Notes under the pieces: generated by a model
What the model saw: only the letters and a program-made list of their open reading frames with translations
Told to the model about the DNA's origin: nothing
Database searches by the model: none
DNA from: Winogradskya humida
Lineage (GTDB): Bacteria; Actinomycetota; Actinomycetes; Mycobacteriales; Micromonosporaceae
Direction of reading: 5' to 3'
Assembly (NCBI RefSeq): GCF_016862215.1
Contig: NZ_BOMN01000077.1
Span: 1 to 63,539, forward strand
Length of the DNA stretch: 63,539 bases
Part shown: positions 43,650 through 54,654 of the stretch, in pieces
Layout of the letters: each line of letters opens with the position of its first letter
Position numbering within the stretch: position 1 is the stretch's first letter
Translations under genes and position numbers: made by a program

Positions 43650-45422
43650 CTAGCGCTTCACGGGCCAGATCTTGATGTCGCTGAACGCCACCTCGTACGG
43701 TCCCTGCACCGGCGCGTACTGCTCGTTGTAGATGCCGAGCGCGACTCTGCCCGTACGCATAGCCTTGTCGTCGGCCTCGACCTCGCCCACCAGCTCGCCG
43801 TCGCGCAGCACCTCGAGGACGTCGTCGGCCACCGTGATCGTGATGCGGGTCGGCGGGGCCCCGACCCCGATGGGACTGTCGTCGAGCGGGAACGTTTTGA
43901 GCACCTCGATGTCAGCGCCCTTGTGGGTGCCGACGTAGACGTTGCGCTCGCACACGCGTACCTGATAGCCCTGATTGACCCTGAAACGCACCCAGATGGC
44001 GGCGCAACTGTTGCGGGTGAGCAGCTGGACACCCACCTCGGCCTGCAGGTTGTCGGGTTCGGCGTCGGCCGGCCCGCGGCAGCGGAAGACGCCCTTGGTC
44101 TCGCGGTGGACCACCAGTGAGCCGCGGAACGAGCAGCTCGCCTTCTCCCCGGCGTCGTCGGACGGCTGCCACAGCCGCTCCTGCGTCAGCGCGTCCGCCA
44201 GCACGGGCGCCTGCTCGTCGGGGCCTTCCGCGACCCCGCCGGACGAGCGGCCGGTGGGCCAGAACGCCACCGCCATGCCACCGGTCGCGAGCACCGCGAC
44301 GATAAGCAGCACGATCGCGAACGGCAGCACCCACGGCCGGCGCGGGTGCCGGTCGCGGGTGAAGATGCCGGCGCCGGAGACCGGCTGCGTGATGATCGTG
44401 TCCTCGCTGTAGCCGACCTCCGAGACCGGTTGCGTGACGATCGAGTCCTCGGTGTAGCCGACGATCTCCGGCAGCGGCGCGATCGCGGTCAGTTGCCGCC
44501 CCGAGTGGTAGCCGGTGGCGGCCTGCGCCTCGTGCGCCGCGACGGCCAGACCGGGCTGATGGGCGAGGGCGGCCGCGGCCGGTGCGGCCTGCTGCGGGCT
44601 CGTGACCAGCAGGTCGAGCAGCTCGCGCGCGGTGGGCCGGTTGGCCGGGTCCTTCTCCAGGGAGTGCGCGACCAGGTCGTGCAGCTGCCCGCTCAGACCC
44701 GACAGATCAGGCGGCCGGGTCAGGATCCGGGCCGCGGTGGCAGGCGGCGATCCGGCAGAGAAGGGGGTACGCCCGGTGCCCGCGAAAGCCACGACCCCGC
44801 CCCACGCGAACACGTCGGCCGCCGTGGTCAGCACCGCCGCCGGATCGTCGCCGAACCGCTCGGGCGCCATATAGGCGACAGTGCCCACCATCTGATCGGT
44901 ACGGGTGTGAGCAGCCGTGGATTCCAGGGCGCGCGCGATGCCGAAGTCGATGACCTTGGGACTGCCCGGGGCGAGCAGCACGTTGCGCGGCTTGAGATCG
45001 CGGTGGATGATCCCGGCGCCGTGGATGGCGGTCAGCGCGGTGGCAACGCCGATCGCCACGCTGTGCAGGTTGGCCGAGGTCAGCGGCCCGCGTTCCTCCA
45101 CCACCTCGGCGAGACTAGGCCCGTCGACGTACTCCACGACGAGGTACGGCTGCTCGTGGTCCGGGTCGGCGTCGAGCACCTCGGCGGTGCAGAACGGCGG
45201 TACCTGGCGTACCCGTTCGACCTCGCTGCGGAACCGCCGCCGGAACTCGTCGTCATGGGCGAGGTCCGCACGGATCATTTTCACCGCGACCAATGTCCCG
45301 CCCGCGCTCCGGCCGAGATAGACCGTGCCCATGCCGCCCTCGCCGAGCCGCGCGAGCAGCTCATAGGGCCCGAGACGGCGCGGGTCACGCGGACGCAGCG
45401 AGGTGGTCCGCTCCTCCGCCAT
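43650..45422 (-). CDS. Receptor-type Ser/Thr protein kinase
   Basis: Predicted 590-aa membrane kinase. Hanks-type domain (about 17-275): LGEGGMGTVYLG, catalytic Lys in LVAVKMIRAD, IIHRDLKPRNVLLAPGSPKVIDFGIAR and APERFGDD. A juxtamembrane linker has a 15-residue duplication (VGYTEDSIVTQPVSE / VGYSEDTIITQPVSG, 45 bp). One helix (VLPFAIVLLIVAVLATGGMAVAFW) leads to an extracellular domain of about 200 residues with conserved cysteines (ASCSFRG, FRCRG, NSCAAIWV, VRVCERN) and a ConA-like beta pattern ending YEVAFSDIKIW. No PASTA repeats. Paralogue of the kinase at 58322. GGAG precedes the ATG. Confidence 0.94.
   Translation of the reverse strand: MAEERTTSLRPRDPRRLGPYELLARLGEGGMGTVYLGRSAGGTLVAVKMIRADLAHDDEFRRRFRSEVERVRQVPPFCTAEVLDADPDHEQPYLVVEYVDGPSLAEVVEERGPLTSANLHSVAIGVATALTAIHGAGIIHRDLKPRNVLLAPGSPKVIDFGIARALESTAAHTRTDQMVGTVAYMAPERFGDDPAAVLTTAADVFAWGGVVAFAGTGRTPFSAGSPPATAARILTRPPDLSGLSGQLHDLVAHSLEKDPANRPTARELLDLLVTSPQQAAPAAAALAHQPGLAVAAHEAQAATGYHSGRQLTAIAPLPEIVGYTEDSIVTQPVSEVGYSEDTIITQPVSGAGIFTRDRHPRRPWVLPFAIVLLIVAVLATGGMAVAFWPTGRSSGGVAEGPDEQAPVLADALTQERLWQPSDDAGEKASCSFRGSLVVHRETKGVFRCRGPADAEPDNLQAEVGVQLLTRNSCAAIWVRFRVNQGYQVRVCERNVYVGTHKGADIEVLKTFPLDDSPIGVGAPPTRITITVADDVLEVLRDGELVGEVEADDKAMRTGRVALGIYNEQYAPVQGPYEVAFSDIKIWPVKR
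44385..44475. repeat. 45-bp in-frame duplication in the kinase linker
   Basis: Two 45-bp copies encode GYTEDSIVTQPVSEV and GYSEDTIITQPVSGA between the kinase domain and the transmembrane helix. The Thr/Ser residues could be autophosphorylation sites. Confidence 0.75.
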
Positions 45423-45583
45423 GCAGTGCTCCTACGCCCCCGGCCTCGCCCCGCGCGCCCGCACGCGCGGACCCTTCACCCCCGACAGAAAAGCACCCTA
45501 TCGGGCGACGTCACCGGCGCGAAGTCCCGGACGGCGTATGCCGCAGAACCGACACCGGATCGGCCCGGGGCAATTGCGGGGAG

Positions 45584-45592
45584 TTATCCACA
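45584..45592 (+). promoter_or_regulatory. Single DnaA box
   Basis: TTATCCACA, a consensus DnaA box, lies in the 235-bp spacer between the divergent kinase and LysR genes. A lone box is weaker evidence than the inverted pair at 31840. Confidence 0.45.
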
Positions 45593-45657
45593 GGGCGGGT
45601 CACGGGACCGCCACGGCGTCCCGTACCGCGATAGATTTCCGGAATGGGTGCAGGGTC

Positions 45658-46611
45658 ATGACGCCGACACAGCTCCGGGCCTACTCGGCGGTCGTGCGTC
45701 AGGGCTCGGTCAAGCAGGCCGCTGCCGGGCTCGGCGTCTCCGAGTCGGCCGTCTCCCTGCACATCGGACAGTTGCGCAAGGAGTTGGGCGACCAGCTCTT
45801 CACGCGTACGGCGGCGGGGCTGGCCTTCACCCCCGGCGGCCTGCGCCTGGCGAGCCGCGCCACCGAGCTCCTCGGCCTGCAGGACCGCACGGTGCTCGAG
45901 GTCAGCGCCGCCGGCCGCGGCCGGCGCCTGCTGCGCATCGCCGCGTCCAGCCTCTTCGCCGAGCACGCCGCCCCCGGCCTGCTGGAGCTCTTCGCGAAAC
46001 GCGCCGCCGACCTCGACGTCGAGCTGAGCGTCCGCAACCCGGCCCACTTCGAGTCGCTGCTGCTCTCCCGCTCCGCCGACATCGCCATCGGCCCGCACCC
46101 CGGCGCCCCCGACCCGGCCCTGACCAGCCGCCCGGTGATGAACTACCGGGTCATCCTGACCGTCGCCCCCGGCCACCCCCTCGCCGGCATCCCCGCCGGC
46201 CCGCAACGCCTCCGCGACCAGCTCTGGCTGCTCGGCCCCTCCGCCGCCGCCGAGGCCGGCCTGGTCCCGTCCATCCTGCGCCGCCTCGGCGTCCCCGAGG
46301 ACCACCAGCAGATTTTCCAGAGCCACGCCGCCGCCCTCACCGAAGTCAAGCGCGGCAAGGGAATCACCGCCGGCCTCTCCTTCACCATCGCCCAGGACGT
46401 CGCCCGCGGCGACCTCGTCCACCTCACCGGCCCCCAGGTCGCCTTCGACGCGGTCTGGCACTCCCTGCTCCTGACCGGCGACAGCACCTCCCCCGCCGCC
46501 GAGCTCAGCCGCTTCGCCTCAACCCCCCGCGCCATCCAGGCCATGATGCGCGGCGCCGGCGTCACGGTCGGCCACTTCAAACCCTCGATCCACGTCACCC
46601 TCTGGAGCTGA
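45658..46611 (+). CDS. LysR-family transcriptional regulator
   Basis: Predicted 317-aa regulator. N-terminal winged helix (MTPTQLRAYSAVVRQGSVKQAAAGLGVSESAVSLHIGQLRKELGDQLF in sequence, with the usual recognition helix), then a linker helix and a two-lobed effector domain (RLLRIAASSLFAEHAAPGLLELF, ADIAIGPHPGAPDPALT, VEPD-like binding cleft). It resembles CbbR-type members. The nearest leftward operon is the CO dehydrogenase cluster, convergent with it, so a role in cox control is possible but not shown. Divergent from the kinase gene. Confidence 0.92.
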   Translation: MTPTQLRAYSAVVRQGSVKQAAAGLGVSESAVSLHIGQLRKELGDQLFTRTAAGLAFTPGGLRLASRATELLGLQDRTVLEVSAAGRGRRLLRIAASSLFAEHAAPGLLELFAKRAADLDVELSVRNPAHFESLLLSRSADIAIGPHPGAPDPALTSRPVMNYRVILTVAPGHPLAGIPAGPQRLRDQLWLLGPSAAAEAGLVPSILRRLGVPEDHQQIFQSHAAALTEVKRGKGITAGLSFTIAQDVARGDLVHLTGPQVAFDAVWHSLLLTGDSTSPAAELSRFASTPRAIQAMMRGAGVTVGHFKPSIHVTLWS

Positions 46612-46741
46612 ACCGGCCCACGCCGCTCTCCAGCCGGTGGGGCTGAGGCCCGGTGATCAACCAGGCCCGTCGCAGCCCGGCCCCAGCGTGCCACCGCGGC
46701 GGTGCCTGCGCCGTCCACGCCGGCAAGCGATCCGCGACCCG

Positions 46742-46968
46742 GCCCTCAAAGCCTGCCCCAAAACCGGCCCTCAAGCCTGCCCCAAAGCCTGCTCTCAAAG
46801 CCGGCCCTCAAAGCCTGCCCTCAAGCCTGCCCTCAAGCCTGCCCCAAAGCCTGCCCTCAAAGCCGGCCCTCAAAGCCGGCCCTCAAGCCTGCCCTCAAGC
46901 CTGCCCTCAAGCCTGCCCTCAAGCCTGCCCTCAAGCCTGCCCTCAAGCCTGCCCTCAAAGCCGGCGCG
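46742..46968. repeat. 12-13-bp array beginning at the coxE stop codon
   Basis: About eighteen units of GGCTTGAGGGCA or GGCTTTGAGGGCC (minus strand). The first (46968-46955) contains the coxE stop TGA, and nearly every copy keeps TTGAGGGC. It fills the gap between convergent lysR and coxE, where no other terminator is seen. Confidence 0.92.
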
Positions 46969-48121
46969 AGATCCGGGAGGTCACGATCTCGGGGATCGCG
47001 GTGGCGAGGTCCGCGAAGGTCGCGGCGGGCAGCAACCGGTCGCAGAAGGGCAGGGCAGCCGCCATCCCACCGGTCACCGGGGCGAAAGCGTCCGCACCGG
47101 CCCGCGGATTGAGCCACACCGTCCGATGTGCGCGCCGCGCGAGCCGTGCCATCACCGCCCCCAGCTCACCGGGCGGATCACTGTCCCACCCGTCGGACCC
47201 GATCACCAGCACCGACCCCCGCACCAGGTCACCGTGATGCGAGGCGAGCAAGGACCGCAACGACCCCGCGATGCGGGTGCCCCCGAAACGATCCGTGACG
47301 AGCTCACCCGCGCGGGCCACCGCCGCCCGCGGATCGGTACCACGCAGGGTCACCGTCAACCGCGTCAGCGACGTCCCGAACGCGAACACCTCCGCCTCGG
47401 TCACCGCCGCAAACGCCCGCAACAGATGCAGGTACGCCTCCGCCTGAGCCTGCATCGACCGGCTCACGTCACACACCAGCACGATCCGCCGCGCCCGCAG
47501 CACCTTCCGCGCCCGCACCAGCACGATCGGCTCCCACCCCGTACGCCGGGCCCGCCCCAGCGTCGCCCGCACCGAGATCCCCCGCCCGGTCACGCCGTAC
47601 TCCCGCCGCCGTGACCGCCGGACCGGCCACGTCACGGACCGCAACCACTCCCCCAGTAACGCGACGTGATCAGCGTCCAGCTCCTCAAACGGACGGTCAG
47701 CAAGCCCCACCAGCGCACTGGCCCGCACCCGAGGAACCGCGACCCCCTCACCACCCACCGCAGCATCAGCGACAACCGCCGGCCGCGTAGCCCAAGGCAA
47801 CCCACCCCCATCAGGTACGCCCGAACCCGCCGGCACACTCACAAAAGCCCCACCCCCACCGCCCATCTCCCCCCGCGGCCCCACCAACGCGGCAGCCTCC
47901 TCGAACACCCCGGCAAAAACCCGATCAAAAACCCCAAGATCCCCCTCCCGCCGCACCAACGTCACCCGGGCCACCCAGTACAACTCCCCCCGATCCCGAG
48001 GCACCGCAACCTCCAAAGCCCGAACCAGATCCCCCGCCCCGGTCAACCCACCCCTAACCCCAGCCCCCCGCAACCGCTCCACCAGCCCCACGGCAAAAGC
48101 CGCCCGATCAACCCCCGCCAT
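46955..48121 (-). CDS. coxE: CoxE-like von Willebrand A protein (CODH maturation)
   Basis: Predicted 388-aa soluble protein, last gene of the cox operon. The C-terminal VWA domain has a MIDAS motif in RRIVLVCDVSRSMQAQAEAYL, then EVFAFGTSLTRLTVTL, GGTRIAGSLRSLL and VLVIGSDGWDSDPP. N-terminal half is a helical region with a Gly-rich loop (EMGGGGGAFVSVPAG). In known CO oxidisers CoxE works with the AAA protein CoxD in assembling the Mo-Cu active site. ATG 48121 or GTG 48133 may start it. Separated from coxG by about 100 bp. Confidence 0.9.
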   Translation of the reverse strand: MAGVDRAAFAVGLVERLRGAGVRGGLTGAGDLVRALEVAVPRDRGELYWVARVTLVRREGDLGVFDRVFAGVFEEAAALVGPRGEMGGGGGAFVSVPAGSGVPDGGGLPWATRPAVVADAAVGGEGVAVPRVRASALVGLADRPFEELDADHVALLGEWLRSVTWPVRRSRRREYGVTGRGISVRATLGRARRTGWEPIVLVRARKVLRARRIVLVCDVSRSMQAQAEAYLHLLRAFAAVTEAEVFAFGTSLTRLTVTLRGTDPRAAVARAGELVTDRFGGTRIAGSLRSLLASHHGDLVRGSVLVIGSDGWDSDPPGELGAVMARLARRAHRTVWLNPRAGADAFAPVTGGMAAALPFCDRLLPAATFADLATAIPEIVTSRISRRL

Positions 48122-48228
48122 CACCCCACCCACCGCCTCCCCCGCTCCCCCTCACCAACCGCAAGCCCAACCCGGTCACCGCCCGTCAGCCCCACTCCGA
48201 GCGATGAACCACCCGACGTGGCACTGAC

Positions 48229-49281
48229 CTACTTGCGAGCGACGAGCCACACGACGACCCCGACAACGGCCGCCACGGCAACCACCGCGGGCACGATCCG
48301 CTTGACCACCGACCGCCCCGCGAACCCCATGAGGTCCAGCGCCTCCGGTTCGGGCGACTTCGCTGCCTGGTCCGGCAAGGTGCCGGAAGGACCCGCGTCC
48401 GACGAACTCGCCGCGTGAACCGAAGGGGCGGCGGAGGGGTCCACAATGGCCCCTGCGGCGGGCGCCAGCGATTCAAGCGATGCCGCCGCCGCGACGGTGG
48501 GCGCAGCCGATCGAAGCTGGGCCGCAGGTGTCGCCGACGCCGCCGCCGCGGACGACTCAGGCGCGGTCGTGGTCGGGACCGCCGACGATGTCGCATCCTC
48601 ATCAGCCGGGACAGGCGCGAGCACCGGGACAGCACCGGTCGCATCGGCCGCCCCACCGGAAGCGACCGACCCAGAAGCAACCGACCCAGAAACATCCGAC
48701 CCAGAAACATCCGATCCAGAAACATCCGATCCAGAAGCCACCGGCCCAGAAGCATCTGAGCCAGAAACACCCGAGCCGGAAACGCCGGAAGACAACGCCC
48801 CCGAACCCACCCCGGAAGCCGACGGCTCGGACGTGGACGGCTCGGCGAGTTTGGCTTCGAGGTTGGTGACGAACTGGGTGAGGATCTTGCCGGAGATCTC
48901 TTTGATCATGCCGCTGCCGAACTGGGCGAGTTTGCCCGAAACCTTGAGGTCGGTGTCGACGCTGACCACCGTGTCGTCGCCCGCGGGGTGCAGCTGGGCC
49001 GTCACCACGGCGCTGGCGTTTCCGGCCGATCGGGCGTCCCGGCCGCGGGCGTCGATCACCGCGCGGCGGGTCGTGTCGTCCTTCTCCACGAAGCGGGCGG
49101 TGCCTGCGAAGTCGGAGATGACCGGCCCGACCTTGACCTTGACCCGGCCCGCGTACGTGTCGCCGTCCACTCCGGTGAGCTGGGCGCCGGGCATGCAGGG
49201 GGCGATGCCGGCCAGGTCGGTGAGGACGGTCCAGGCGTGGTCGATCGGGGTGTGGACGGTGAACTCGTTGGTGATCTTCAT
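48229..49281 (-). CDS. coxG: CoxG membrane-anchored SRPBCC protein
   Basis: Predicted 350-aa protein. SRPBCC/CoxG domain at 1-150 (MKITNEFTVHTPIDHAWTVLTDLAGIAPCMPGAQLTGVDGDTYAGRVKVKVGPV in order), then about 160 disordered Ser/Ala/Gly residues including repeats (SDVSG), and a C-terminal helix (VPAVVAVAAVVGVVVWLVARK) that anchors it in the membrane. CoxG tethers CO dehydrogenase to the membrane and delivers electrons to quinone. The long linker would give reach. Start overlaps the coxD stop by 4 bp (ATGA). Confidence 0.93.
   Translation of the reverse strand: MKITNEFTVHTPIDHAWTVLTDLAGIAPCMPGAQLTGVDGDTYAGRVKVKVGPVISDFAGTARFVEKDDTTRRAVIDARGRDARSAGNASAVVTAQLHPAGDDTVVSVDTDLKVSGKLAQFGSGMIKEISGKILTQFVTNLEAKLAEPSTSEPSASGVGSGALSSGVSGSGVSGSDASGPVASGSDVSGSDVSGSDVSGSVASGSVASGGAADATGAVPVLAPVPADEDATSSAVPTTTAPESSAAAASATPAAQLRSAAPTVAAAASLESLAPAAGAIVDPSAAPSVHAASSSDAGPSGTLPDQAAKSPEPEALDLMGFAGRSVVKRIVPAVVAVAAVVGVVVWLVARK
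48656..48780. repeat. 15-bp in-frame repeats in the coxG linker
   Basis: Copies of AACATCCGATCCAGA and variants (GAAGCAACCGACCCA) with a 15-bp period encode SDVSG/SVASG pentapeptides between the CoxG domain and its membrane anchor. Confidence 0.9.
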
Positions 49282-50141
49282 GGGGTCCCCTCGGGGAAGG
49301 CGGCGGTGAGCTGGGTGAGGTCGTCCGGTGTTTTGGCGAGGGCGCCGAGGGTCGCGGGGAGGCCCGGGGCCAGGAGGTCGGTCACGCCGAGCACGGTGAG
49401 GGCGGCGACCCAGTCGATGGTTTCGGCCATGCCGGGGGCCTTGTCGAGCTCGAGGGTGCGGGCGCGGGCGACGAAGGCACCGGCGGCGCCGATCAGGGTG
49501 GCCGGGGCGCCGGGGACCGTGCGGCGGACGATCTCGGTGGCGCGGGCCGGTGCCGGGTATTCGATCCAGTGGTAGAGGCAGCGGCGGCGCAGGGCGTCGT
49601 GCAGGTCGCGGCTGCGGTTGGAGGTGAGTACGACGGTGGGTGGCCGGACCGCCGTGAACGTGCCGAGCTCGGGGATGGACACCGCGTGCTCGCCGAGGAA
49701 TTCGAGCAGCAGCGCCTCGAACTCGTCGTCGGCGCGGTCGATCTCGTCGATGAGCAGGACCGGGGGCACCGGCCCGGGGTGGCGGACGGCGCGCAGGACC
49801 GGGCGGTCGAGCAGGAACTCGGCGGTGAACAGGTCGGCTTCGACGAGTTTCTCCCGGCGGGCCTCGGCCAGCCGGATCGCGAGGAGCTGACGCTGGTGGT
49901 TCCACTCGTACAGGGCTTCGCTGACGCCGAGCCCCTCGTAGCACTGCAGCCGGATCAGGTCCGCGCCTAGCGCACGGGCCAGCGCTTTGGCCGCCGCGGT
50001 CTTGCCGACGCCCGGTTCGCCCTCGAGCAGCAGGGGACGACCGAGCCGCGACGCCAGGAACAGGGCCATCGCGAGCCCGTCATCGACCAGGTAGTCGACC
50101 GTGTCGAGCCGGCGCCGGACGTCGGCGGGATCAGCGAACAC
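49278..50141 (-). CDS. coxD: CoxD-type AAA+ (MoxR) ATPase
   Basis: Predicted 287-aa ATPase. Walker A is PLLLEGEPGVGKTAAAKALA, Walker B is VLLIDEIDRADDEFEA, sensor 1 is VVLTSNRSRDLHDALRRRC (Asn and arginine finger). MoxR chaperones of this type partner with VWA proteins, here CoxE, and CoxD is needed to insert sulfur and copper into CO dehydrogenase. GTG 50141 is chosen because it gives the usual N-terminus (FADPADVRRRLDTVDYLVDDGLAMALFLA) and overlaps the preceding gene by 11 bp. Confidence 0.94.
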   Translation of the reverse strand: MFADPADVRRRLDTVDYLVDDGLAMALFLASRLGRPLLLEGEPGVGKTAAAKALARALGADLIRLQCYEGLGVSEALYEWNHQRQLLAIRLAEARREKLVEADLFTAEFLLDRPVLRAVRHPGPVPPVLLIDEIDRADDEFEALLLEFLGEHAVSIPELGTFTAVRPPTVVLTSNRSRDLHDALRRRCLYHWIEYPAPARATEIVRRTVPGAPATLIGAAGAFVARARTLELDKAPGMAETIDWVAALTVLGVTDLLAPGLPATLGALAKTPDDLTQLTAAFPEGTP

Positions 50142-50685
50142 GCAGGAGCCTCTCGTAGTCCGCCGGGGTGTCCACGTCGATCGGCACCGGCCCCGCGACC
50201 GGAACCTCGGCGAACGGCCCGCTGTGCAACAGCTTCCAGACGGCTTTGTCACCGTGCAGCGCCCGCAGCGCGCCGAACAGGGCCCGCCCGAACCAGAACG
50301 GATGCCCGAGCCCGTCGTCGTAGCGGCCCACGGCGACGGGCGCCCCGGTGGACCGCACCGCGTGGATCGCCTGAAGACTCACCCCGGGCTGGTCACCGAG
50401 GAGCAGCACGATGCCGTCGGACCGGGGCGACACGGCTGAGACACCGGCGCTGACCGACGACCCGCAGCCCGTACCCACGGTCGGAACGGCCTTCGCCCCA
50501 CCGAGATCAACCCGCTCAGCGAGCTCAGGCCTGATCGTGACGATCAGCTCGTCGAACCCCGCGCTCAGAGCCACGGTCAAGGACGCTTCCAGCAACGTAC
50601 GCCCACCGTACGGCAGCAGCTGCTTCGCCCGCCCACCCCCGAACCGCACCGAGTTCCCCGCCGCGAGCACCAGCCCCGTGATCAT
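50131..50685 (-). CDS. MocA-like molybdenum cofactor nucleotidyltransferase
   Basis: Predicted 184-aa protein. MITGLVLAAGNSVRFGGGRAKQLLPYGGRTLLEASL is the nucleotidyltransferase signature; IVLLLGDQPGVS carries the metal Asp; HPFWFGRALFGALRALHGDKAV is the substrate end. MocA makes the cytosine-dinucleotide form of the molybdopterin cofactor needed by CO dehydrogenase. Start overlaps the preceding stop by one base (TGATG). Confidence 0.92.
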   Translation of the reverse strand: MITGLVLAAGNSVRFGGGRAKQLLPYGGRTLLEASLTVALSAGFDELIVTIRPELAERVDLGGAKAVPTVGTGCGSSVSAGVSAVSPRSDGIVLLLGDQPGVSLQAIHAVRSTGAPVAVGRYDDGLGHPFWFGRALFGALRALHGDKAVWKLLHSGPFAEVPVAGPVPIDVDTPADYERLLRVR

Positions 50686-51796
50686 CAGGCCCTGGCCAGA
50701 AACGCGTCGCGGCACCCCGTACCGCAGAAGTAATGATCGCCGGCAACCACCGCACCCGGACCCACCACCACGGTCATCCCGCACACCGGGTCGACCTCCG
50801 TCCGCGGCCCCGGCAGCACCGCGGCAGCGGGTGCGGCAAGCCCGTCCGCCCGCACGGCCCGCACCACCTCACCCATGATCGACAAGGCGATCTCCTGCGG
50901 CGTACGCGCCCCGATGTCGAGCCCCGCCGGAGTGTGAATCCGCGCCAGCTCCGCACCCGTGAGCCCCAGCCCGTCGAGCACCACCGCCCCACGCCGCCGG
51001 CTGGCCACCAGAGCCACAAACCCGACCCCGGCATCAAGCGCCGCCCGCACCGCTTCCCCGTCCCCGTCCCCCAGCCCCGCCACCACCGCAGCAATTGCCC
51101 CAGCCCCCGCAGCACCCGGCCCGACCTCACCCGGCCCGACACCCTCCGAGCCCAGGGCGGACGGCCCAGCGCCGTGCGGACCAGAAGGGGACGGACCGGC
51201 AACATGCGGACCGTAAGGAGACGGGCCCGCGACATGCGGGCCGGAGGACGATGGCCCGGCGATGTGCGGGCCGGAGGACGACGGCCCGGCGATGTGCGGG
51301 CCGGAAGCGGGCAGGCCCGCGACATGCGGATCCGGGGCGGTCGAGCTGGAATCCGGCGCGGGCGGGGAGGCGGGGGTGACCTCCCATTCCAGGAAGGTGG
51401 CGAGGGAGGTGACCGCGCGGGCGATCGGGGTGTCGCCCGCGACCAGGAGGATCGGGGCGGGCAGGACCGGGCGGAGGAATATCTCGATGGCGCCGCCGGA
51501 GTGGCAGGGGTTGACCACGACGAGGGCGCCCGGTGCCTCGGGGAACTCGGCCGAGGACTCGGGGAGGACGCGCAGGAGCAGGGTGCGGCCGTCGCGCAGG
51601 GTGTCGAGGGCGGCGGCGCGGACCGTGCTGGTGGCGCACTGGCCGCCGACGAAGCCTTCGATGGAGCCGTCCTCGAGGATGACGGCGGCGTCGCCGGGGC
51701 GGGCGGAGGTGGGTTCCTGGGCGCGGACGACGGTGGCGTGGACGAAGGGGCGGCGCTGGAGGGTGAGGGCCGCGACGCGGTCCGTGATGGTCGCCA

Positions 51797-51797
<1 letters not shown>
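50685..51797 (-). CDS. XdhC/CoxF-type maturation protein with YHS-like tail
   Basis: Predicted 370-aa protein. N-terminal XdhC domain (VILEDGSIEGFVGGQCA, VVVNPCHSGGAIEIFL), then a Rossmann-type domain (LPAPILLVAGDTPIARAV, VGFVALVASRRRGAVVLDGL, RIHTPAGLDIGARTPQEIALSIMGEVV). The C-terminal 36 residues, DPVCGM then DHYFCGTGC, match a YHS metal-binding module. XdhC proteins load sulfurated molybdenum cofactor; the YHS module could bind a metal such as copper. Between the two XdhC parts there are about 60 residues of decapeptide repeats (GPHIAGPSSS, 30-bp units). Start overlaps the coxL stop by one base. Confidence 0.88.
51150..51345. repeat. 30-bp in-frame array in the XdhC-type gene
   Basis: Six to seven units with a 30-bp period (such as GCGATGTGCGGGCCGGAGGA at 51260 and 51290) encode GPHIAGPSSS-type decapeptides in the linker. 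Confidence 0.93.
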
Positions 51798-54177
<2,380 letters not shown>

Positions 54178-54181
<4 letters not shown>

Positions 54182-54654
54182 GACGTCACCTCCGAGGCGG
54201 CGTTCACGGCGGCCCAGCGGATGGAGCGCACGATCGTTGCATACCCGGTGCAGCGGCAGATCTGGCCGGAGATGGCCTCGCGGATCTCGCCCTCGCTGGG
54301 GTCGGGGTTACGGTCGAGCAGCGCACGGGCGGTCATCAGCATCCCCGGCGTGCAGAATCCGCACTGCAACCCGTGACACTGGATGAAACCCTCCTGCACC
54401 GGGTCGAGCTTGCCGTCCACGGCCAGGCCTTCGACCGTACGCACCTCGTGGCCGCCCGCCATGGCCGCGAGCACCGTGCAGGACTTGACCGGCTCCCCGT
54501 CGAGCCACACCACACAGGTGCCGCAGTTGCTGGTGTCGCAGCCCCAGTGGGTCCCGGTCAGCGCGAGCACGTCCCGCAGGAAGTGCACGAGCAGCAGCCG
54601 CCCCTCGATCTCCCGGGTCACTTCGTCGCCGTTGACGATCATGGTGACTTGCAC
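54178..54654 (-). CDS. coxS: Carbon monoxide dehydrogenase small subunit
   Basis: Predicted 158-aa two-cluster [2Fe-2S] protein. Plant-type cluster ligands lie in GCDTSNCGTCVVWLDGEPVKSC; the second cluster in the C-terminal domain uses GLQCGFCTPGMLM and GQICRCTGYATIV. It passes electrons from CoxL to CoxM. GTG 54654 follows the coxM stop directly (TGAGTG); an internal ATG at 54642 would also fit. Confidence 0.97.

Noticed and set aside
46742..46968. Coding tail of Lys/Pro/Ala-rich repeats (KPALKPALKP) on the plus strand
   Set aside because: The open frame arises from the 12-bp repeat. It has no start with a ribosome site and lies opposite the coxE end.
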